64,000 nt of DNA from Eucalyptus grandis (lineage: Eukaryota > Streptophyta > Magnoliopsida > Myrtales > Myrtaceae): positions 7,956,600-8,020,599 of the forward strand of contig NC_052617.1 of the NCBI RefSeq assembly GCF_016545825.1. Direction: 5' to 3'. Both the position numbers and the translations under genes were made by a program. Within the stretch, counting starts at the first letter, position 1, and each line of letters begins with the position of its first letter. The notes beneath the pieces were generated by a model. It was given only the letters and a program-made list of their open reading frames with translations. It was not told the DNA's origin and ran no database searches. This document shows, piece after piece, positions 56,703-64,000 of the stretch.

Positions 56703-57859
56703 TGTTAGGGAAATCCCTTATGATGTTTTGAAGATGACAAAATAAATCAAAGGCTACTAACATGTTTAATGGTTAAGTAATAGACCATGCAGATGATAGA
56801 ACATGTAAAGGATATTGTCAAAGTCAGAAGACTGCCAGAAGACTAAACGTAACACATGTCCAAAGTATATTCTAAAGATTTTCAGACTTCTGTGTCAAAG
56901 TTTGAAGACTGCTAGACTTTAGGGTCAAAGTCTGTTCTACATCAAAAGTCTGTCAACTCTGACAAATTCCAAATTGAACGTGAATGATGAACCAGAAGAC
57001 AGACTCTATGCTGAAGCTGAACTGGGTACAGACCTTAAAGCTAAATCTGTTCAGAAGCAGAATATGTTCAGACTCAGATTGCAAAGTCTATCGTACTCAG
57101 ACTCAGATTGTAAATTCTATTGCTCTCAGACTTTACATCTAGATTCGACATAACGTAACTCAAGCCCAATCATATAACGGCTAGTGATCTGGTTTGGATT
57201 CCACATCAAGATTGATTTGATTGATTCAATCTAATTGATTGACGATTGGATATTGAAGACAAGAACTTTCTATACGAAGAAGCTTTACTTATGGAAACCA
57301 AGATTCCGTTTGTATGGGCGATCGGAATCAATTTGAGATTCTACCTTTATCACTCAATGTCTACCAAATCTTCTAGATACAGAGCTGTCCAATGGGTATA
57401 TTGGAAGACGATCCTCAAGATACTGTCCAACGGGTAGTTTGGAAGTGGAGGAGTATTTAAGGAGATGAATGACCGATGAGCAAGTAAGAGATAGAGCGTA
57501 GAATTTATAATTCCAAAGTCTGAGCGACCTTTGATAATACACTTGTCTCTTGTGAGCTTAAACGTTTGTGATCGTGAGAGAAATACCAAAAGAGTGACTT
57601 AGTGAGATAGTATGATCTACTAAGTGTTTGCACTCAAAGTTGTAATCTCTTGTTGATTGCATAGTGGAATCCAGTCAAGAAGGCTGTTAGCGTGGGAGAG
57701 TGGACGTAGGCTTGGATTAAGCCGAACCACTATAAATCTTGCGTTCTTATTCTCTTCCTTAACTCCTTTGTTTGAAGTTTATTTTATTCCGCATATATTT
57801 GCCAAGATTTATTTTAAACACCTATTCACCCCTCCTAGGTGTTCATACTAGCACTCTCA
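56703..57859 (+). repeat. 3' LTR of the Copia-like element, 1157 bp
   Basis: TGTTAGGG...CACTCTCA. It is intact, uninterrupted by the solo LTR, and serves as the reference for the split 5' LTR. It holds 18 extra bases near 57226 relative to the 5' copy. Confidence 0.9.
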
Positions 57860-59705
57860 ATTATGAGCTAAGAATTTTTTTTCAATGGATTATAGCAGTA
57901 AAGGCGATGTAGACTCAAATTGGATTTTAGGCCTAAATTTTGACTGAAGTCCCTCATCATAAAAGCATACCTATTTTATATTTTCCAATGGGACCTGATT
58001 TTATTCTGGTCCATCACGTGTAGCACGGAGATAGTCCATGACTTGAGGAATTAAGTCCATAAAGACTAAAAAAGAAACAACTTACCGGTTGAAAAAAAAA
58101 GGGAAAAAAGGAAACGATTGCTTCAAAAATGGAGGACGTTAGAGCACGATGATTCCTTTCAATTGGATCCAAGAATGCGAAATGGAATTGCTCTACACTA
58201 ACAATAACATGATCAGACCATTTGAAGGGTAGAATTGAAAAGAAGACGAAAAAGTGAAGGTCTTCACGATCAAGGCCCTCCACATGATTAAGACAAATTC
58301 ATTGGAATAAAGAAAATTGGGGCAAAAGAAAAGAAAGATAAATCCTTCACCATCGAATTCGAATGCAATAAATCTTAGTCATTCAATAAATGTGACTGTG
58401 ATTTTTACCATTCGATCTAATGTTGAAGGATCTGCATTTTAATTCGACCCATCACGTGTAACATGATAAGAAAGTTCTTTCATCATTAAATGATTCATAT
58501 GTGTTTTTTCGAGTGGGGCCGGACTTTATTTGGGGCCCGTCACATGTAACATGATGAGAAACCATGACTCACATAGAAGAGCTAGCCCATGAAGACCATA
58601 AAAGCAAGTCAAGAACCTATAGGTCCAAAGTAGAGAAAAAGGGACACGATAACTTATAATAATTGAGGACATGATAGCATGGTAACTCCTTTCGATTGGA
58701 TCCTTGATCATCATTACTCCAATTATTGAGTCCAATCAAATTATAAAATTTTCATAGCTTTGGACTAACAATAATATAATTAGACCATTTAAGGAGAAAG
58801 GAGGGGGGGGGATTAAAAGCAAGTGAAAAAGTTAAGAGGATTTCATGATCAATGTCCTCCGCATGATTAAGACAAATTGATTGCAAAAAGAAAACTGGGC
58901 AAATCAAAGATAAAGCTAACATTGATTTTGTTCTTTACGAGGATTTCATGCATTCATACCTTCATGAGTGTTTTAAGGGTTGAAGACTTGGTGAGCAAAA
59001 GCAGAGGAAGCCCCACATAAAATGAGACGCACTCCTTTCGAAATGTGAAAAAGTTAAGAGGACTTCATGATCAATGCCCTCCACATGATTAAGACAAATT
59101 GATTGGAAAAAAGAAAACTAGGTCAAATCTAAGATAAAGCTAAGGTTGATTTTGTTCTTTATGAGAATTTCATGTGTTCATACCTTCATGAGTGTTTTAG
59201 GGGTTGAAGACTTGGTGAGCAAAAGCAGAGGAAGACCCACACAAGATGAGTCACGCTCCTTTCTAAATGTGAAAAAGTGAAGGGGACTTCATAATCAACG
59301 CCCTCCACATGATTAAGACAAATTAATTGGAAAAAAGAAAACTAGGGCAAATCAAAGATAAAGTTGATGTTGATTTTGTTCTCTATGAGGATTTCATGCA
59401 TTTATACCTTCACGAGTGTTTTAGGGGTGAAGACTTGGTGAGCAAAAACAGAGGAAGACCCACACAAGATGAGTTGCACTCCTTTCAAAATGTGATCTCT
59501 TTTAAAATGATTTCAAACTAAAAATTTCACAGAAAAAAAAGGAATTATGTGGGAAGAGGAAGCTCCAATGAGCCAGAAGACGTGAGACTTGCAAGGAGCA
59601 TCTACTTGAGCTTCAAAAAACTGGAAGAGTGCCATTAACCATATACTGAAAATTATGAAAACATTGCATGTGAATTCGCATATCATTATTTGTATATTTA
59701 TAATT
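57860..59705. repeat. Copy II, repeat unit R1' (right part)
   Basis: Continues the R unit interrupted at 49905 by the LTR element; together they match 29161-31152. It contains three ~230-bp sub-repeats (about 58800-59520). No gene. Confidence 0.9.
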
Positions 59706-61850
59706 TTTTATTACCAATTCATGTCTCTCGAAATCCTAATCTCTGCTTTTGCGTGGAATATTTTAAGAGAAAAAGTGTGAGATAGTGACTGGATTACCTT
59801 GAAATTTTTAAATCTTTATGGATTACAGTATTTTATATAGACATTACAATAAAACACGTATGATTATGAACTAAGAATTTTTTTCAATGGATTATAGCAG
59901 TAAAGGCGATGTAGACTCTAATTGGATTTTAGGCCTAAATTTTGACTGAAGTCCCTCATCATAAAAGCATACCTATTTTAAATTTTCCAATGGGACATGA
60001 TTTTATTCTGGTCCATCACGTGTAGCACGGAGACGGTCCATGACTTGAGGAATTAAGTCCATAAAGACTAAAAAAGAAACAACTTACCGGTTGAAAAAAA
60101 AGGGAAAAAAGGAAACGATTGCTTCAAAAATGGAGGATGTTAGAGCACGATGATTCCTTTCAGTTGGATCCAAGATTGCGAAATCGAATCGCTCTGCACT
60201 AACAATAACATAATCAGACCATTTGAAGGGTAGAATTGAAAAGAAGACGAAAAGTGAAGGTCTTCACGGTCAAGGCCCTCTGCATGATTAAGACAAATTC
60301 ATTGGAATAAAGAAAATTGGGGCAAAAGAAAAGAAAGATAAATCCTTTACCATCGAACTGGAATGCAATAAATTTTAGTCATTCAATAAATGTGATTGTG
60401 ATTTTTACCATTCAATGTAATATTGAAGGCTTTGAACTTTATTTAGGCTCATTACACGTAACATGATGAGAAAGTTCTTTCATGATAAAATGATACGTAT
60501 GTCTTTTTTTGAGTGGGGCTAGACTTTATTTGGGCCCATCACGTGTAGCATGATGAGAAACCATGACTCACAGAGAAGAGCTAGCCCATGAAGACCATAA
60601 AAGCAAGTCAAGAACCTATAGGTCCAAAGTAGAGAAAAAAGGACATGATAACTTATAATAATTGAGGACATGATAGCATGGTAACTCCTTTCGATTGGAT
60701 CCTTGATCGTCATTACTCTAATTATTGAGTCCAATCAAATTATAAAATTTTCATAGCTTTGGACTAACAATAATATAATTAGACCATTTAAGACAAATTG
60801 ATTGGAAAAAAGAAAACTGGGGCAAATCAAAGATAAAGCTGACATTGATTTTGTTCTTTACGAGGATTTCATGCATTCATACCTTCATGAGTGTTTTAGG
60901 GGTTGAAGACTTGGTGAGCAAAAGCAGAGGAAGCCCCACGTAAAATGAGATGCACTGCTTTTGAAATGTGAAAAAGTTAAGAGGACTTCATGATCAATGC
61001 CCTCCACATGATTAAGACAAATTGATTGAAAAAGAAGAAAACTGGGGCAAATCAAAGATAAGCTTACGTTGATTTTGTTCTTTACGAGGATTTCATGCAT
61101 TCATACCTTCATGAGTGTTTTAGGGGTTGAAGACTTGGTGAGCAAAAGCAGAGGAGCCCCACATAAAATGAGATGCACTCCTTTCGAAATGTGAAAAAGT
61201 TAAGAGGACTTCATGATCAATGCCCTCCACATGATTAAGACAAATTGATTGGAAAAAAGAAAACTAGGGCAAATCTAAGATAAAGCTAAGGTTGATTTTG
61301 TTCTTTATGAGGATTTCATGTGTTCATACCTTCATGAGTGTTTTAGGGGTTGAAGACTTGGTGAACAAAAGCAGAGGAAGACCCACACAAGATGAGTCAC
61401 ACTCCTTTCTAGATGTGAAAAAGTGAAGAGGACTTCATAGTCAACGCCCTCCACATGATTAAGACAAATTAATTGGAAAAAAGAAAACTGAGGCAAATCA
61501 AAGATAAAGTTGATGTTGATTTTGTTCTCTACGAGGATTTCATGCGTTTATACCTTCACAAGTGTTTTAGGGGTGAAGACTTGGTGAGCAAAAACAGAGG
61601 AAGACCCACACAAGATGAGTTGCACTCCTTTCAAAATGTGATCTCTTTTAAAATGATTTCAAACTAAAAATTTCACAGAAAAAAAAAAAGGGAATTATGT
61701 GGGAAGAGGAAGCTCCAATGAGCCAGAAGACGTGAGACTTGCAAGGAGCATCTACTTGAGCTTCAAAGAACTGGAAGAGTGCCATTAACCATATACTGAA
61801 AATTATGAAAACATTGCATGTGAATTCGCATATCATTATTTGTATATTGA
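59706..61850. repeat. Copy II, repeat unit R2'
   Basis: Matches R2 (31153-33770) without the hAT MITE. Its sub-repeat array (60780-61680) has four units instead of three. A stretch near 60420-60530 differs from the other units (GGCTTTGAACTTTATTTAGG-like text), suggesting gene conversion or a local rearrangement. No gene. Confidence 0.88.
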
Positions 61851-64000
61851 GAAAATTTTGAAGCTTTCGGGTTAAGAAAAAGAAAAAGTGTGTCCATCGC
61901 AAAATGTAGATGAAGTAAAGGATGAAAAGTAAATGTCTATTTATGTGGTTTTAATTAAACTACGTGATACACGTATGGACATTACAATTGCACGTGTATT
62001 TAACTTCAAGGTGTTGGTTAAGTGATTCCGTTGGTGCTGAGTTACTTTCGGAGATCTGAATGCTTACGAAACACTATCTACTCATTGATTCTGTCCGCGA
62101 AGATAATCAGAGTCGCTGGAATAATAGAGAAGAAACTGACATCAAAGTTCTATTATGTCTCAATCATGACTTTTCTACACCATAAGGCGAAATCGGGGAG
62201 TCCCACGCTTCCCTAATTTCCTCCTAAATGGTCTGAATTAAATATCCAAATTTCCCAATCAAACTGATTAAAAAGGAAAAGATTTGATCTCGCAATGAGG
62301 CCCCATTTGCAAAGAAGTGGGCATTTGTTGTGCATCTGAAGTGGGATTGGTTGGTTTGGCTTTGAGTCACCTGTAGCTACGCTCTGCAATGGCGTAAAAA
62401 ATTATTCTCATTTGCCCATCTTACATAGCCGGCTTAGTTTTCGTCGCTGCTGCCACTGTTCCTATGGTTGATCTTTTTGGAGTCAAATTTGGAAAAGATT
62501 ATAATCCAATTTGTCTTCTCGACATTATGTTCCGCATATATATGTGCAGGTCCTGAAAAGGCTGCTAATCCAAACTGCACTTGAAATTTGTGCTTGGTGA
62601 AGACTATCCAGAAATGGATAATGTGAGATTGCCAAAAAAAAAAAAAAAAAAAAATTGTAAAAATTATCCATGATGGCATCAGTCATGCCACGTAGGACGA
62701 CTGATGTTTACATCATTAATTTTCGATCAAAATTAGCTTGAATGATAAAATTGGCATCTCATTAAAAAGGTTTAAGATTATATTGACCAAATTAAAATAT
62801 TTAAAATTAAATTGGTAAAAATGTAATAGATTTAGAACTTTTTTAATAATATCCGCTCAAAAATGTGTCAGTGTATGAGTTTTAGTCTTTCCTTTGCTGT
62901 GAATGTTTGACGGGTGACTACGCTCAGAGGTCCAAAAACATCCAACTGGAAGGGGGTCGAATAGCTGGGTACAAGTTATGCTTGGTATGGGGTCCATTCA
63001 TATACAACCTTTTTGTTGCCAGGAACCTCGTGTGGGATTGTTGAGAGAAGACATGATTCCTAAATGCTGTAACAGGAAATAATTGACACTGGATGATGAA
63101 GAAACGATAAGCCATCGGCTATCACAAGTGTCTAAGTGGCATCTTTTTTCCCCCCAAAAGGACACTTACATTTATTACTAAAATGATACCTAAAAAGAAT
63201 CATAAAAAAATCTCAGAAATCACCATAACAAAGTAAGCCCGTAGAGTTCCAAAACAAATCAAAATCCAGAAATTAAGGTATATTGTTAGAGCATGGTTAG
63301 TAAAGGTGAACATATGCTTGTCCTTCAAGAACAGATTTGTGATTGCATGTAAGCAAAAACATCGGCAGTTGATCACTGAATCACACATCATCATCAATGA
63401 TGAGCACACCTCAGGATCTCCATTTGTAGTTATGACTTTGCCTTTTGGTGGTGTGCACCTAGGTTCAATATCCCCAACACCAAATGTGTTTTGCATAATT
63501 TCTTTTTTCCTTTAGATTGAAATTGAATTTTCACCTTCAATATAAGGTGAGCATGCTTTTCTTTTCTTTTCTTTTCTGTTTTTAGGAGGAGAAATAAGGT
63601 GAGAATGCTCAAATGAAAATAACCGGGGAATTCTTGTACATCTGACAAGTGAAAAATAGGAAGTAAGTTATGAGTGTTTTAGATTTATCATCTTATCCTT
63701 TTTTCCAGCTCCAACAATGCCTTGACTCAAATTTTGTGGTTTTATTGCTATTTGACTTGATACAGAATTGAGTGCAATGGCGCAAAAGATGATTCATATG
63801 CCCAACCCTACTCAACTGGCTCAGTTGTTGTCGCCGTTGCTGCTGCTTCTACGGTCGGTCTTTCCGGAGTCAAACTTGGAAAAATTAAAATTTTCTTCTA
63901 GACATTATGTTTGCATAAATTTTATAATGTATGATGCAAAAATAAACCATTGGCAATCACACGGGTTTTCAGTAGTATCCGTGGAGATGAATGCATGTTG
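61850..64000. repeat. Segmental duplication copy II, part S3 (runs off the window)
   Basis: Matches 33770-36000 to the last base, including both GTTGGTTTGGCTTTGAGTC-type repeats. A poly-A run at 62634-62654 is expanded relative to copy I. The far boundary is outside the window; DNA beyond 64000 may hold another kinase copy if the duplication extends as far as 40939 does in copy I. Confidence 0.85.

Larger units (their letters stand above)
49906..57859 (+). mobile_element. Copia-like non-autonomous LTR retrotransposon with nested solo LTR
   Basis: The element begins TGTTAGGGAAATCCC and ends GCACTCTCA. It is flanked by ATTAT at 49901-49905 and 57860-57864, a perfect 5-bp duplication. LTRs are 49906-50908 plus 54612-54742 (split) and 56703-57859. 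After the 5' LTR comes TTGGTAT, the beginning of a Met-tRNA-type primer site, and before the 3' LTR a GGGGGAG polypurine tract. The internal part is only about 2 kb and encodes no gag or pol motif, so it is non-autonomous. The Copia call rests on the primer-site start and the GGGGGAG/TGTTAG junction, both usual in plant Copia elements. Confidence 0.88.

Noticed and set aside
30765..61667. A conserved ~64-residue protein encoded four times (30765, 33392, 59327, 61473)
   Set aside because: The frames I checked (33392, 59327) open with TTG rather than ATG, all four lie in the last unit of a tandem non-coding repeat, and they differ by amino-acid-changing substitutions about as often as the DNA differs.

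Overview
This is plant nuclear DNA, probably from a woody dicot. It is AT-rich and gene-poor, with nested LTR retrotransposons, a plant L1-type LINE, MITEs, (TA)n/(GA)n/(CT)n microsatellites and one intron-containing LRR receptor kinase. A Myrtaceae-like genome is my guess from general impression only; nothing in the window proves the species. I saw no prokaryotic operon, CRISPR array, rRNA gene or credible tRNA gene.

Layout. (1) 1-11351: a non-autonomous Ty3/gypsy element of Ogre/Tat type. It has two ~3 kb LTRs, a tRNA-Arg-like primer site, only the tail of an integrase, and a 17-copy tandem array before the 3' LTR. The 3' LTR carries a captured, broken cytochrome P450 5' end with its promoter. 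(2) 11352-21480: about four diverged tandem copies of a ~2.2 kb intergenic block, hit by two Harbinger-like elements (12487-13375 and 17778-18365), with an unidentified gene-like stretch at 19500-20110. (3) 21496-36200: copy I of a segmental duplication (about 8 kb once transposons are removed), interrupted by a nearly intact 5.9 kb LINE and a hAT-like MITE. (4) 36200-48030: the segment between the copies, with a truncated LINE, a 22-nt micro-insertion of a LINE tail, and the only convincing host gene: an LRR receptor-like kinase of the MIK2/At4g08850 type at 40939-44608 with at least one intron. (5) 48035-64000: copy II of the duplication, interrupted by a Copia-like non-autonomous LTR element (49906-57859) whose 5' LTR holds a 3.7 kb solo LTR of Tekay/Del type.

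The insertion order can be read from target-site duplications and paralogous empty sites. Sub-units were first duplicated in tandem, then the whole segment was duplicated. After that the LINE and the hAT MITE entered copy I and the LTR element entered copy II; the solo LTR landed last inside that element. A module resembling the region upstream of the receptor kinase occurs five times, but only one copy is followed by a kinase gene, so this looks like a receptor-kinase neighbourhood that multiplied and then lost genes. I found no clear undescribed system. The best leads are the P450 capture inside an LTR, the HQD (not HRD) catalytic loop of the kinase, the 22-nt LINE insertion, and the patterned divergence between the LTRs of the Copia-like element.
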